Shown here: positions 35,488 through 44,434 of the stretch, piece by piece
How the letters are laid out: every line of letters begins with the position of its first letter
How positions within the stretch are numbered: position 1 is the stretch's first letter
Origin: Parasphaerochaeta coccoides DSM 17374
Lineage (GTDB): Bacteria; Spirochaetota; Spirochaetia; Sphaerochaetales; Sphaerochaetaceae
Reading direction: 5' to 3'
NCBI RefSeq assembly: GCF_000208385.1
Contig: NC_015436.1
Coordinates: 1-64,000, forward strand
Length of the DNA stretch: 64,000 nucleotides
Position numbers and translations under genes: made by a program
The notes under the pieces: model-generated
What the model was told of the DNA's origin: nothing
What the model saw: only the letters and a program-made list of their open reading frames with translations
Database searches by the model: none

Positions 35488-36480
35488 ATGGCGTGGCTGA
35501 AACCAGATGTAAAGAAACTAGAGCAAAGAAGAAATGTCAAAGGTCTCATCAAGGCGATGAAATACGCAAAGGATGATGGAACCACGTCCATGCTTGCACT
35601 GATGGCGCTGAAAGATATGAAGGCAAAGGAAGCGATTCCCGCAATTGAGAAGTTTCTGATGTACGCATCCAGGCAACACAGTGATTTTTACACCAAGGAT
35701 ACCGTGCGACGATGTTGTGACTGTCTGAGAGCTATGGATTATGAACCGACGAATCAGGAAATCGGCGCGTTTTATTGGGGGAATACGTCCCAATATGATA
35801 AGCTTGCAACCTGTGACCCCGCGTTGGCGATTCCTCAGTTTTTTGCATTTTTTGCCAGAGGTGGTTATTGCGAGAAGTGGCTTAATGCGTATCTTGCCTT
35901 GGATGCCGTCACCGGCTTTATGTCTCTGCTTGCCTTCACGGGGCAGATATTTGAACAATACAAGAGCTTTACCAAAAGCACGCCGTCCATCAACTACAGT
36001 CTGGATTCCGATAAGCGAAAAGCCGCGTATATGGAACATCTGGTTACCCTTTTGCAAAATGCTGTAGACGTTGTATGTGCATATAAGCACAATGCGGCGT
36101 TCAGCTATCTGATACAGCTATACAATCAGGTTAATGAGGAAATTTACTCTGATCCGGAGGGAGGGTTCCCGGATATGTTCCGCGCCGTTAAAATCCGTTC
36201 CCACATTGTAGTGAGAGTCGGCCAATTTCCCTTTGAAAATTTTGGAGAGCAGATATGCGCGTTCCTCTCCAACGTGTTGAACTATGACAGAGCCGATTTG
36301 GTGAAGCATGAGGCGATGATGGGGGCTGAAAAATTGCCCCCGCATCTAAAGCAATATCAGCCTCTGCAATCAGGGCTTCGCACATTCTATGATTCCTTGA
36401 CGGCTCAAAAGTCATCTCTATCAATGGGGAAATCCTATTGGTTGAAGCCGCTCGAAAAATTAATAGGTCTGGAGAGTTAA
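35488..36480 (+). CDS. HEAT-like repeat protein of the FtsZ-like operon
   Basis: 330 residues, soluble, mostly helical. The N-terminal part (WLKPDVKKLEQRRNVKGLIKA split over two helices, then DDGTTSMLALMALKDM and TVRRCCDCLRAMDYEP) has the spacing of HEAT or armadillo-like repeats, often protein-binding. The C-terminal 220 residues are not recognised. The ATG at 35488 follows AATGGAGGTG at eight bases. 18 bases before the FtsZ-like gene; it could be its partner or adaptor. Confidence 0.75.
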   Translation: MAWLKPDVKKLEQRRNVKGLIKAMKYAKDDGTTSMLALMALKDMKAKEAIPAIEKFLMYASRQHSDFYTKDTVRRCCDCLRAMDYEPTNQEIGAFYWGNTSQYDKLATCDPALAIPQFFAFFARGGYCEKWLNAYLALDAVTGFMSLLAFTGQIFEQYKSFTKSTPSINYSLDSDKRKAAYMEHLVTLLQNAVDVVCAYKHNAAFSYLIQLYNQVNEEIYSDPEGGFPDMFRAVKIRSHIVVRVGQFPFENFGEQICAFLSNVLNYDRADLVKHEAMMGAEKLPPHLKQYQPLQSGLRTFYDSLTAQKSSLSMGKSYWLKPLEKLIGLES

Positions 36481-36498
36481 TGAAAAGGATGGGAGAAA

Positions 36499-37230
36499 AT
36501 GGATGATACTCGTGATATTAAGGTAATTGGAATCGGCGGCTGTGGCTGCAACGTCGTAAACAGGATACTGGATACAGGCGGGATTGGCTCCCCGGATGCG
36601 GCGAAAGAGACGCTGTCCCTGGATTTGGAACACGAGGCGAATCATGACATTCATTTCATAGCCATGAATACGAACCAGCATGCGCTGGGAAGTTCTCTGG
36701 CGGATACGCGGATTTTCCTGGGCGGTGAGGGTATTGTGGAGCAGCCTTCTCCCATGGACGTAAAGCGTTTTGTGAAAGATGGTGCCGAAGAGATTCGGCA
36801 AGCCATTACAGGTGCCGGCATGGTGATTCTGATTGCGGGCATGGGCGGCGGTACAGGCACTGGCGCGACTCCCGCTGTCGCCCGGATTGCGCGTGAGCTT
36901 GGCATCCTGACACTGGGGTTTGTGACTACGCCTTTCTCTTTTGAAGGCAAAAAGAGAATTGAGGAGGCCGAGCGCGGCGTTCGTGAATTGGCGGGAACTG
37001 TCGATACCCTGGTCGTCATCCCCAACGACAAGCTGTTTGAAAGCGCAAATCCGAATACGTCTATTCAAGATGCGTTTCACGTGTCTGATGAAGTGGTTCG
37101 CTTAGGTGTCCGGACGGTCATGGATACATTCCTGACTTCCGGCAGCGTGAACCTTGCGCTTAAGGACGTTGATAAGATTGTCCGTGCCGAAGGGATTGCG
37201 TACATCGAAAACCCGCTCGTTTTGGGTTGA
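36499..37230 (+). CDS. Truncated FtsZ-like GTPase
   Basis: 243 residues with the FtsZ GTP-binding domain only. Clear motifs: GIGGCGCNVVNRIL (11-24), NTNQHAL (57-63), tubulin signature GGGTGTGATP (116-125), VTTPFSFEGKKR (142-153). The T7 loop, normally GLINVDFAD, is GSVNLALKD (215-223): the first catalytic Asp is replaced while the last Asp remains. The whole C-terminal domain, and the tail binding FtsA/ZipA, are absent. The next gene follows 34 bases on with its own ribosome-binding site, so this is not a recent break. It may bind GTP and assemble poorly or cap other filaments. It is not the division FtsZ. Confidence 0.88.
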   Translation: MDDTRDIKVIGIGGCGCNVVNRILDTGGIGSPDAAKETLSLDLEHEANHDIHFIAMNTNQHALGSSLADTRIFLGGEGIVEQPSPMDVKRFVKDGAEEIRQAITGAGMVILIAGMGGGTGTGATPAVARIARELGILTLGFVTTPFSFEGKKRIEEAERGVRELAGTVDTLVVIPNDKLFESANPNTSIQDAFHVSDEVVRLGVRTVMDTFLTSGSVNLALKDVDKIVRAEGIAYIENPLVLG

Positions 37231-37264
37231 TACATTAAAAAGCAGAAGGAGGCGATGAATCATT

Positions 37265-37594
37265 ATGATAAAAATTATTTCGGGTACAATCATCGTGATT
37301 TGTGCGGTTTGTTTGCTGGCACTCGCAATTAAGTCGCTGATAGAGCGATTACGTCAAGGCAAAGATAAAAACACGGGAACTCCGACCTTTAAAAGCATTC
37401 ATACAGCCGAAACGGATTCGCCGAAGGCTACGGTGTCCATGACGGATAGTTCCGACTCCCATGCGGAAGATAAAACGGATTGTCCCTATTGTGGTGGAAC
37501 AGGGAGGTATGAATGCTATTCTTCCTTGTCTGGCGTGGGGGGAAGTTGGGAGGAGCCATGTCCCTTTTGCAACAAAAGCGGTGGGGATAAGTAG
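37265..37594 (+). CDS. Membrane-anchored zinc-ribbon protein
   Basis: 109 residues. One N-terminal membrane helix (IISGTIIVICAVCLLALAI) with a basic cytoplasmic flank, a polar Ser/Thr/Asp-rich linker, and a C-terminal DnaJ-like zinc module: CPYCGGTGRYECY, then CPFCNKSGGDK. It ends the three-gene operon after the FtsZ-like gene, with AAGGAGG about 12 bases before the ATG. It could be the membrane anchor that brings the GTPase or HEAT protein to the membrane; this is inference. Confidence 0.75.
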   Translation: MIKIISGTIIVICAVCLLALAIKSLIERLRQGKDKNTGTPTFKSIHTAETDSPKATVSMTDSSDSHAEDKTDCPYCGGTGRYECYSSLSGVGGSWEEPCPFCNKSGGDK

Positions 37595-37743
37595 GAATCG
37601 GTCAAGGAAATGAAGGTTCTTGCCCAAAAGCAAAAGAAAGCAGAGGAATGACAAACCTTTCCTTCTCTCCACAAGCATACGGCGTTGCGTCACGGAGGAT
37701 TTTGGGGTAATCTGGGAACGCTCAGAAGATTATGGAGGAGAAT

Positions 37744-38415
37744 ATGTACGGAGCAGAACTTTCCGGTTATCTGGATCATACACTTCTCGCCGCGGATGCG
37801 ACGGAGAAGAAAATAAAGGAACTGTGCGCACAGGCCGCCCAGTACCATTTTGCCAGCGTTTGCGTCAACAGTTGCCATGCGGCACTCTGCGCCGACCTGT
37901 TGGCCGGAACTCCGGTCAAAGTCTGCACCGTGGTGGGTTTCCCTCTAGGCGCAATGTCCACTCCAGCCAAGGCATATGAGGCGTATCAGGCCGTTGCCGA
38001 CGGAGCGGGTGAGGTTGACATGGTCATCAACATCGGAGCTTTGAAAGATGGAAATGACAAGGCTGTGGAAGATGATATCGCCGCAGTCAAGAAAGCGGTC
38101 GGGGACAAACTCCTCAAAGTAATCATTGAGGCATGCCTCCTCACGGATGAAGAAAAAGTCCGTGCATGTACCCTGGCGGTTGCCGCTGGAGCGGATTACG
38201 TCAAGACAAGCACAGGCTTCTCCAAACATGGCGCGACCATTGAGGATGTACGTCTGATGCGTAAGACAGTAGGACCTGACATTGGGGTCAAGGCCGCAGG
38301 CGGTATCAGGGACAGGAAGACTGCGCTGGACATGATTGAGGCAGGAGCTTCGCGCATCGGAACCAGCAATGGCGTTGCCCTGGTGGAAGGAACTGCCAGT
38401 GATGCCGCATACTGA
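37744..38415 (+). CDS. deoC: Deoxyribose-phosphate aldolase
   Basis: 223-residue class I aldolase splitting deoxyribose-5-phosphate into acetaldehyde and glyceraldehyde-3-phosphate. [12 protein letters not shown] opens the barrel; the Schiff-base lysine lies in [33 protein letters not shown] holds the second active lysine. GGAGGAG lies just before the ATG used; ATG 37732 is also in frame. Its last 14 bases overlap the thymidine-kinase-like gene, which fits joint nucleoside salvage. Confidence 0.95.
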   Translation: MYGAELSGYLDHTLLAADATEKKIKELCAQAAQYHFASVCVNSCHAALCADLLAGTPVKVCTVVGFPLGAMSTPAKAYEAYQAVADGAGEVDMVINIGALKDGNDKAVEDDIAAVKKAVGDKLLKVIIEACLLTDEEKVRACTLAVAAGADYVKTSTGFSKHGATIEDVRLMRKTVGPDIGVKAAGGIRDRKTALDMIEAGASRIGTSNGVALVEGTASDAAY

Positions 38416-39556
38416 CCGTTCTTTGGCGAACGGTGATGCCACGGACTTCCTCAAGAGCTTGGGATTCCCTTCGGTCACTGTCCATGAGACTTTCACTCAT
38501 TTTGATTTCACGTCTCCCGGCCGGAGGGTGTTGCTCATCGGTCCGATGGGCAGTGGCAAGACAGAGTTCTCCGCTCGTGTCTGGCGTGACGCAGCCGTGG
38601 CCCAGAAGAAAAGCGATGTAGTACGCCGCCTTACCGCTACAGGTGATGTTGACCGCCGCAAGGTGTTCTTCATCCGCTCCGAGCTGGATGCCACCCGTTT
38701 CTCCGGGTATCCTGATGATGCCATGGCATATCGGGGCGGATACATCAGGTGCGGAGAGAACATCGCCCGCATCAAGGATTCTTTTGGATTGGAAAAAGTC
38801 ATTGAGGATCATCCTGACATCGGAACCTACATCATTGACGAGGCGTCCTTCTTTGATGAACGGCTGGTATACGTGGTGCGTAACCACAGTATGCAGCGGG
38901 GAGTCATGTTTATTTTCCCCACACTCATCCTGAATTTCCGGAGAGATATCTTCAACTCGACCGCGCGCCTGATGCTGGACATGGCAACCGATGTCATTCC
39001 CCTGACGGCGTACTGCGAACATCCTGACTGCATGAAAAGTGCCTTCTATACCTACAGATACTACCAAGTGGGGGACAAAGAATGCCCTGCGCTGTATTTT
39101 GATCCTTTAATCATCGTGGGAGGAGACGAGCATAAGGTCGATTCTTTCCAGCCGAACTACGCCGCGCGGTGCGATGAACACCACTACTTGCCAGGAAAAG
39201 AGTATACCTTCTTTCATCTGAAACCCATGGGCATGATGGCCGCCAGAGGTGAAGAAAATCCTCTGCGCTCTGAACTTGGGGCGCTGAAGGGGAACATAGG
39301 AAAGTCCCTGCTCTACCGGAACTTGGCGGAAGGAACCCCGGACGGATTGCAGCGGGAGATGTTCCTCAATTCCCTGTTGCCCGCCAACATTGCGGAAAAA
39401 GCACTGGCTTATCTGTTTTCCGAGCAGAACCTGGTACCTGAGGAGCTTCTGGTCAGGCTTGTTTCCGAGCTGGAACTCGACCGGGAATATCTACAAAAGG
39501 TGCTTGAGGACAACCGACGGCCTGTGGTCTTTGACCAGCAACTACTCTTTTCTTAA
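38402..39556 (+). CDS. Thymidine-kinase-like protein with C-terminal extension
   Basis: 384 residues. P-loop [17 protein letters not shown], the DEA motif in [12 protein letters not shown], and a late zinc-like region ([31 protein letters not shown]) resemble type II thymidine kinases. It is about twice the usual length of 190 residues because of an insert after the P-loop and an unrecognised C-terminal 150 residues. Overlap with deoC supports a deoxynucleoside role. Exact substrate is not certain from sequence. Confidence 0.8.
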   Translation: MPHTDRSLANGDATDFLKSLGFPSVTVHETFTHFDFTSPGRRVLLIGPMGSGKTEFSARVWRDAAVAQKKSDVVRRLTATGDVDRRKVFFIRSELDATRFSGYPDDAMAYRGGYIRCGENIARIKDSFGLEKVIEDHPDIGTYIIDEASFFDERLVYVVRNHSMQRGVMFIFPTLILNFRRDIFNSTARLMLDMATDVIPLTAYCEHPDCMKSAFYTYRYYQVGDKECPALYFDPLIIVGGDEHKVDSFQPNYAARCDEHHYLPGKEYTFFHLKPMGMMAARGEENPLRSELGALKGNIGKSLLYRNLAEGTPDGLQREMFLNSLLPANIAEKALAYLFSEQNLVPEELLVRLVSELELDREYLQKVLEDNRRPVVFDQQLLFS

Positions 39557-39653
39557 TTTTCTTGATGACAACCGACTTGTCAACATCCCCTGAAAAGGCG
39601 GAATAGTACAAACTCACGCCGAAAACAGACATTGCGCCCGTCTTGGGGCTGGT

Positions 39654-40535
39654 TCACAATGTACACAGGCGGGCAATGGTCTGATCCACGGTCATAGGAT
39701 TCTGGTTCTCCAGAAGGACAGGGGCCGTGACATGGTATTCATCCATGAGAGAGAAGAACAGCTCCCAGTCCATCACGCCCGTGCCCAGGCTTTTATCACC
39801 TGCCTTGACGCCGTTTTCATCCAGGATATAGTCCTTGGCGTGGATGGCGACAATGCGGTGGGCGAAAGCATTGAAGGCGGAACGGAAGAAGGTTTCCTGC
39901 GCTTCCCGTGTAGGAACTGCCCGAACCGAACCGTCCCGCTCAGGAATGCCGGACCATGGGGTCAGGTTGACAGGATCGTAGATGACTTTGAGATGCTCCG
40001 ATGGGAACTTCTCCAGCACATGAACCATCCTCTCAACCGAGCAGATGGTGTGAACCTTGGCTACTGGTTCAAGAGCTACAATGGCATCATAGCGCTCTGC
40101 TGTGGTAAGAAGTCTCTCAACTGAGCGCAATAGGGTGTCAAAATAGAGTGGTTCCGCCGTGCGGAGGTCATAACCGCAATCCGGGCGAGCTGAGCCGGTT
40201 TCCGTGCCTACCACGGGGCAGCCGAAGGCGCGGGAGAATCGCATGTGGCGTTCAAAGCGGGACAGATGGAGTTCTCGTTGTTCGGGGTCAGGATGTACGG
40301 GGTTGATATAGCAGCCAATGACCGCTATGGAGACGCCATGCTCCTTCAGTGTTCTGGATGTCTGGAGGGCGAAATCTTCAGTGAAGGAATCCGGCGAAGG
40401 AGCGTTCTTCAGTACTTTGGGGAACGCGAACTGGATGACGGATGGCGAGAGATGGGAGGCGACGGTGCTGGCCAGCTCTTCGACGGTGGAGAAAGAACCG
40501 AAATCATGTGCGCGGAATCCTGGTGTCTTGCTCAT
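39654..40535 (-). CDS. Sugar phosphate isomerase/epimerase (xylose isomerase-like TIM barrel)
   Basis: 293 residues. The pattern VSIAVIGCYINP, VGTETGS, VALEPVAKVHTICSV, VIYDPVNLTPW, VAIHAKDYILD and VLLENQNP is that of the AP endonuclease 2-like barrel, with metal ligands Glu, Asp, His and Glu at strand ends. It is divergent from the GH28 gene with a 45-base gap, so both likely serve the same pectin-derived sugar, perhaps as a uronate epimerase or isomerase. Confidence 0.85.
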   Translation of the reverse strand: MSKTPGFRAHDFGSFSTVEELASTVASHLSPSVIQFAFPKVLKNAPSPDSFTEDFALQTSRTLKEHGVSIAVIGCYINPVHPDPEQRELHLSRFERHMRFSRAFGCPVVGTETGSARPDCGYDLRTAEPLYFDTLLRSVERLLTTAERYDAIVALEPVAKVHTICSVERMVHVLEKFPSEHLKVIYDPVNLTPWSGIPERDGSVRAVPTREAQETFFRSAFNAFAHRIVAIHAKDYILDENGVKAGDKSLGTGVMDWELFFSLMDEYHVTAPVLLENQNPMTVDQTIARLCTL

Positions 40536-40580
40536 GGCTCGACTCTAGTGGAAGATACAGCGAAAGTAAAGGATGCAGAG

Positions 40581-41960
40581 ATGAAGATTTTCGACATACG
40601 GGAATTTGGAGCTGTCGAAGGAGCCGGACATGATGCCGGATCTGCCATTGCCGCCGCGGTCGCGGAGGCTTCCCGTCATGGGGGAGAAGTACTCATCCCT
40701 TCCGGGACATGGCATACCGGCCCGGTGACGCTGGCTTCCGGCATCACGTTTCGCCTTGCGGAGGGCTCTCGTCTGGTTTTCATCCCCGATGAAGATTTGT
40801 ATGTCCCTGTATATTCGCGCTGGGAGGGTGTCTCCTGTTGGTGCATGCATCCCTGCCTGTTCATTTCAGAATCTCATGATGTGACTGTTACCGGAACAGG
40901 TGTCATTGATGGCAGCGGGAAGTCATGGTGGGAGAGCGCACGGCGTAAGCGTGCCCTTCATATGAAGCCGGAAACTCCCATGGAGAAGAAACTTGCTGCT
41001 CTCAACCCTGGATATGCCGACCAGCCAGGGGGAGGGGGAGGCCGTCAGTGCCAGTTCCTCAGGCCGCCTTTGCTCCAGATTCTTGACAGTACCAGGGTCA
41101 CGGTGGAAGGCGTTACATTGACAGGCAGTCCGTTCTGGACGCTGCATCCGGTATTCAGTTCCGGTTTGACATTCCGTGATGTGAAGATTATCAATCCTGC
41201 CGATGCACCGAACACCGATGGCATCGACATTGATTCTTGCCAGGATGTCATGGTCACTGGATGTCTGGTTGATGTCGGGGATGATGGCATTGCACTGAAA
41301 AGCGGCAGCGGCCCTGATGGCATTGCGGCAGGACGGCCTACCCGGAATGTCAGGGTTTCCGGCTGTACGGTCAGGAGTGCCCATGGCGGCATTGTCATTG
41401 GCAGCGAAACTGCTGCCGGTATCAGCGGACTGGTCGCGGAAGATTGTCTTTTTGATGGTACGGACAGGGGCATCCGCATCAAGACCAGGCGTGGTCGGGG
41501 CGGGGCTATCTCCGACCTGCGGTTCGAGCGGCTGACAATGAGAAATAATCTTTGTCCCCTGGCCATCAACATGTATTACCGTTGCGGCACGACAGAAGGG
41601 TCTCTTTTTTCCCTTTCTCCCGAACCTATTGACGATACTACACCTTCCATTGGAAACATTCTGGTAAGGGATTGCGTGGCTACAGGCAGCCAAGCGTCCG
41701 CTGGGTTCATTGTGGGGTTGCCTGAACGTCCTATAACGGAATTGGTGGTGGAAGACAGTTCCTTCGGTGTGATGCCGGAAAGCAATGTCTCTACGGATGA
41801 ATCGGACATGTTCCTGGGGCTTCCCCATGTGGATGGACGGGGGATTCGTTTGCGCAATGTGCAGGGGGATTTCAGGAGCGTGAAGGTCGAGGGAACCGTT
41901 CCTATTTTCGTTCGGGAAGAAGGTATCGATGTGAGGTTCTGGAACAGAAAAAAAACATGA
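40581..41960 (+). CDS. Glycoside hydrolase family 28 (polygalacturonase-like)
   Basis: 459-residue right-handed beta-helix enzyme. The GH28 catalytic signatures are all present: NTDGIDIDS, DDGIALKSG, AHGGIVIGSE and RIKTRRGRGG. There is no signal peptide, so it probably acts in the cytoplasm as an exo-enzyme on imported oligogalacturonides. The ATG at 40581 begins MKIFDIREFGAVEG, the usual start of the beta-helix; the open frame upstream to 40245 is antisense to the neighbouring gene. Its product galacturonate feeds the uxa genes of this window. Confidence 0.92.
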   Translation: MKIFDIREFGAVEGAGHDAGSAIAAAVAEASRHGGEVLIPSGTWHTGPVTLASGITFRLAEGSRLVFIPDEDLYVPVYSRWEGVSCWCMHPCLFISESHDVTVTGTGVIDGSGKSWWESARRKRALHMKPETPMEKKLAALNPGYADQPGGGGGRQCQFLRPPLLQILDSTRVTVEGVTLTGSPFWTLHPVFSSGLTFRDVKIINPADAPNTDGIDIDSCQDVMVTGCLVDVGDDGIALKSGSGPDGIAAGRPTRNVRVSGCTVRSAHGGIVIGSETAAGISGLVAEDCLFDGTDRGIRIKTRRGRGGAISDLRFERLTMRNNLCPLAINMYYRCGTTEGSLFSLSPEPIDDTTPSIGNILVRDCVATGSQASAGFIVGLPERPITELVVEDSSFGVMPESNVSTDESDMFLGLPHVDGRGIRLRNVQGDFRSVKVEGTVPIFVREEGIDVRFWNRKKT

Positions 41961-42002
41961 CGTCGGGGCTATGCTGTCTTCCCGCCTGTTTTGTCAAAAA
42001 GT

Positions 42003-42056
42003 ATGGGGTCGCCGCTTTAGCTTTCACTTTTGCGACAACCCCTCAAAAAAATGACC
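42003..42056. terminator. Possible terminator between convergent genes
   Basis: GGGGTCGC near 42004 can pair with GCGACAACCCC near 42033-42043, with a bulge, followed by TCAAAAAAA. It lies between the GH28 gene and the convergent aldolase gene. Confidence 0.4.
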
Positions 42057-42091
42057 TCAGAAAAAAGGATTCAGGTTCACATGCCCATATA

Positions 42092-43054
42092 TCAGGCACG
42101 GATAAGATGGACGGCAAAGTCTCCGATTTGCTCCTTGAAGTAGGCAAGTTTCAACGTACCCTTCGCATCATATGAGAAGGACGTTTCATCAGGAGTCAGA
42201 CCGAATTGTGACAGATAGGCAATGCTGCGCTCAACGTCGAAACACTTGAAGCCGACATGACCATGAGTACCACGACCTTTGGAGAACATGATTTCAATTT
42301 CCGTATTCATGAAAGCTGAACTGCTGCCGTTCTTGGTAATCATGTTGAAAGCCTCGAACCCCTTGGATGCCTTGTCCGCCTCGGTGCGGTCAACCGCGTT
42401 GATGCCGAAATGAGCAAACGAGAAACCCTGGAGAGCCGCCACAGCATTGCGGCTCATGTTTGTGATTGCCGCCCAGTCTTCGGCGTTAATCAAGGAATCC
42501 TTGACCATCCATGAGCCACCGACCGCCAGGACATTGCTTTGGGAGGCATAGGAGGCCAGGTTGTCAAGACTTATCCCTCCGGTAGGGACGAATGAGAGGG
42601 AAGGGAAAGGCCCTGCGAAATTCTTCAACATGCCTACGCCTCCGGAGGCTTCCGCCGGAAAGAATTTCAGGACTGAAAGACCACGCCTGATTCCCTGGAG
42701 GATGTCGGTAGGCGTGGCGACGCCGGGGAGAATAGGGATGTTTTTGGCAATCGCCCAATCAACGACTTCGGCATCGAATCCGGGGGAAACCAGGAAAGAC
42801 GCTCCTGCCGCGACAGCCGTCTTTGCTTGCGCAAGGGATGTCACAGTTCCTGCCCCAACGAGCATGTCGGGATATTTTTTCACAATCCGCTTGATCGCTT
42901 CTTCCGCTGCGTTGGTACGGAAGGTGACTTCCACGGCAGGAATGCCCCCGGCTATCAAGGCACCGGCCAGACCTTCCGCCCTGGCAGCGTCATCAATCTT
43001 CACAACAGGGACGATGCCGACCTGATGTACGCGTTTGAAAAAATCTTCATGCAT
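42092..43054 (-). CDS. eda: KDPG aldolase fused to a VOC-like domain
   Basis: 320 residues. Residues 1-205 are a KDPG/KHG aldolase: catalytic Glu in AVEVTFRT (Glu42), Schiff-base lysine in LKFFPAEASGG (Lys130), phosphate-binding PTGGIS. It splits 2-keto-3-deoxy-6-phosphogluconate to pyruvate and glyceraldehyde-3-phosphate. Residues about 211-320 add a glyoxalase/VOC-like domain (FSFAHFGINA, GTHGHVGFKCFDVERS, FAVHLIRA). GGGAG lies ten bases upstream of the start. It is divergent from kdgK with a KdgR-like box between. Confidence 0.92.
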   Translation of the reverse strand: MHEDFFKRVHQVGIVPVVKIDDAARAEGLAGALIAGGIPAVEVTFRTNAAEEAIKRIVKKYPDMLVGAGTVTSLAQAKTAVAAGASFLVSPGFDAEVVDWAIAKNIPILPGVATPTDILQGIRRGLSVLKFFPAEASGGVGMLKNFAGPFPSLSFVPTGGISLDNLASYASQSNVLAVGGSWMVKDSLINAEDWAAITNMSRNAVAALQGFSFAHFGINAVDRTEADKASKGFEAFNMITKNGSSSAFMNTEIEIMFSKGRGTHGHVGFKCFDVERSIAYLSQFGLTPDETSFSYDAKGTLKLAYFKEQIGDFAVHLIRA

Positions 43055-43171
43055 GGTATATATGCTCCCTTTTCTTCCTCTGCGTAACGCAGGGGGATAT
43101 TCTGTGATTGTCCGGCGGCATTGCAGACAGCCGTGGACACTGACAGCATGATACCACACCATTCTTAAAAA

Positions 43172-43222
43172 TGGAACATTGTTTCAATTATTGTTGACTT
43201 TGTTGTTTTTCCTCCATATCAT
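43172..43222 (+). promoter_or_regulatory. KdgR-like box and kdgK promoter
   Basis: TGGAACATTGTTTCA (43172-43186) is an imperfect palindrome matching the core of the known KdgR site (AATGAAACA-N-TGTTTCATT). Seven bases on, TTGACT (43194-43199), 17 bases and TATCAT (43217-43222) make the kdgK promoter. The same box, apart from its central base, recurs on the other strand at 52524. Confidence 0.75.
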
Positions 43223-43291
43223 TGAAATCCAGAAGACTGTGGATACCATGACAACTATATATATGACAGAAAATAATCCGGAGGAAAATTC

Positions 43292-44332
43292 ATGCACGAC
43301 AAAAAGATAGTGACGTTTGGAGAAATCATGCTCAGGCTCAAATCCCCTGGACATGACCGCTTATTCCAGTCCCCTCTCCTTGAGGCGACTTTCGGAGGTG
43401 GAGAAGCCAACGTAGCGGTATCGCTGTCAATTTTTGGAAAGAAAACCCGTTTTGTCACGGCATTGCCGGACAACGCAGTCGGAGAAGCGGCTGTCCGTGA
43501 GTTGAACAAATATGGAGTGGACACATCCCGGATTCTCAGAACCAAAGGCGGACGCGTCGGTATCTATTACCTTGAGACAGGCGCGAATCAAAGGGCGAGC
43601 AGCGTTGTCTATGACCGTGCAGGCAGTTCCATCTCCGAGGCGTCTCCCGAAGATTTTGATTTCACCGCCATCTTTTCTGATGCCTGCTGGCTCCATGTGA
43701 CCGGCATTACCCCAGCCTTGAGCCAGAAAGCCGCGGACAGTGCCATTGCCGCCGCAAAAGCCGCCAAGAAAGCAGGGGCACTGGTGAGCGTGGATCTCAA
43801 CTACCGCAAGAAGCTGTGGAACTATGGCAAGACGGCTCCCGAAGTCATGCGTACTCTTGTCGCTCATGCGGATGTAATCATCGCCAACGAGGAAGACATC
43901 CAGAAATGCTTGGGCATAGAGGCTTCTGTAGACGTGACCAGCGGAGAGCTTGATACCGACCAATACCGGAAGCTGACCGAGGAAGTGAAGAAGCAGTTCC
44001 CCAATATTTCCATCATCGCCGTCACACTGCGGGAAAGCCACAGTGCTGACAGGAACGGCTGGTCAGCGGCTCTTTCCGGAAAGACAGGTTTCTACCTGTC
44101 CCGCAGGTATGAGATTACAGATATCGTTGACCGGGTGGGAGGCGGAGATTCCTTTGCCGCAGGCATCATTTACGGCCTGACTGAATTTCCCGCCGACGAG
44201 GAGCGCATCATCAATTACGCAGTGGCATCTTCCGCCCTCAAGCATTCCATCAACGGAGACTTCAACTTGAGCCGCAAAAGCGAGGTTGAAGCCTTGCTCA
44301 AGGGCGATGGTTCAGGACGCGTACAGAGATAA
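43292..44332 (+). CDS. kdgK: 2-keto-3-deoxygluconate kinase
   Basis: 346-residue PfkB kinase that makes KDPG from KDG. Typical are [20 protein letters not shown] at the N-terminus, [28 protein letters not shown] and the catalytic [17 protein letters not shown]. It directly feeds the divergent aldolase. The start follows CCGGAGGAAA. Confidence 0.93.
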   Translation: MHDKKIVTFGEIMLRLKSPGHDRLFQSPLLEATFGGGEANVAVSLSIFGKKTRFVTALPDNAVGEAAVRELNKYGVDTSRILRTKGGRVGIYYLETGANQRASSVVYDRAGSSISEASPEDFDFTAIFSDACWLHVTGITPALSQKAADSAIAAAKAAKKAGALVSVDLNYRKKLWNYGKTAPEVMRTLVAHADVIIANEEDIQKCLGIEASVDVTSGELDTDQYRKLTEEVKKQFPNISIIAVTLRESHSADRNGWSAALSGKTGFYLSRRYEITDIVDRVGGGDSFAAGIIYGLTEFPADEERIINYAVASSALKHSINGDFNLSRKSEVEALLKGDGSGRVQR

Positions 44333-44372
44333 CGGGAAAGTCCCATCCAGGGAAATTCCATCAGCACATAAA

Positions 44373-44413
44373 AGGGGTTGTTGCACTGCACGGGTTTCCG
44401 GGCAATGACCCCT
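44373..44413. terminator. Stem-loop between convergent genes
   Basis: A 12-bp stem with two G-T pairs (44373-44384 with 44402-44413) lies between kdgK and the fimbrillin-like gene. Without a clear T run, but well placed as a transcription stop for either side. Confidence 0.5.
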
Positions 44414-44434
44414 GGTCATATATAGCAGCTCCTG

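Noticed and set aside
36499-37230. FtsZ pseudogene from frameshift
   Set aside because: No FtsZ C-terminal sequence follows in any frame. The next gene begins directly with its own ribosome-binding site.
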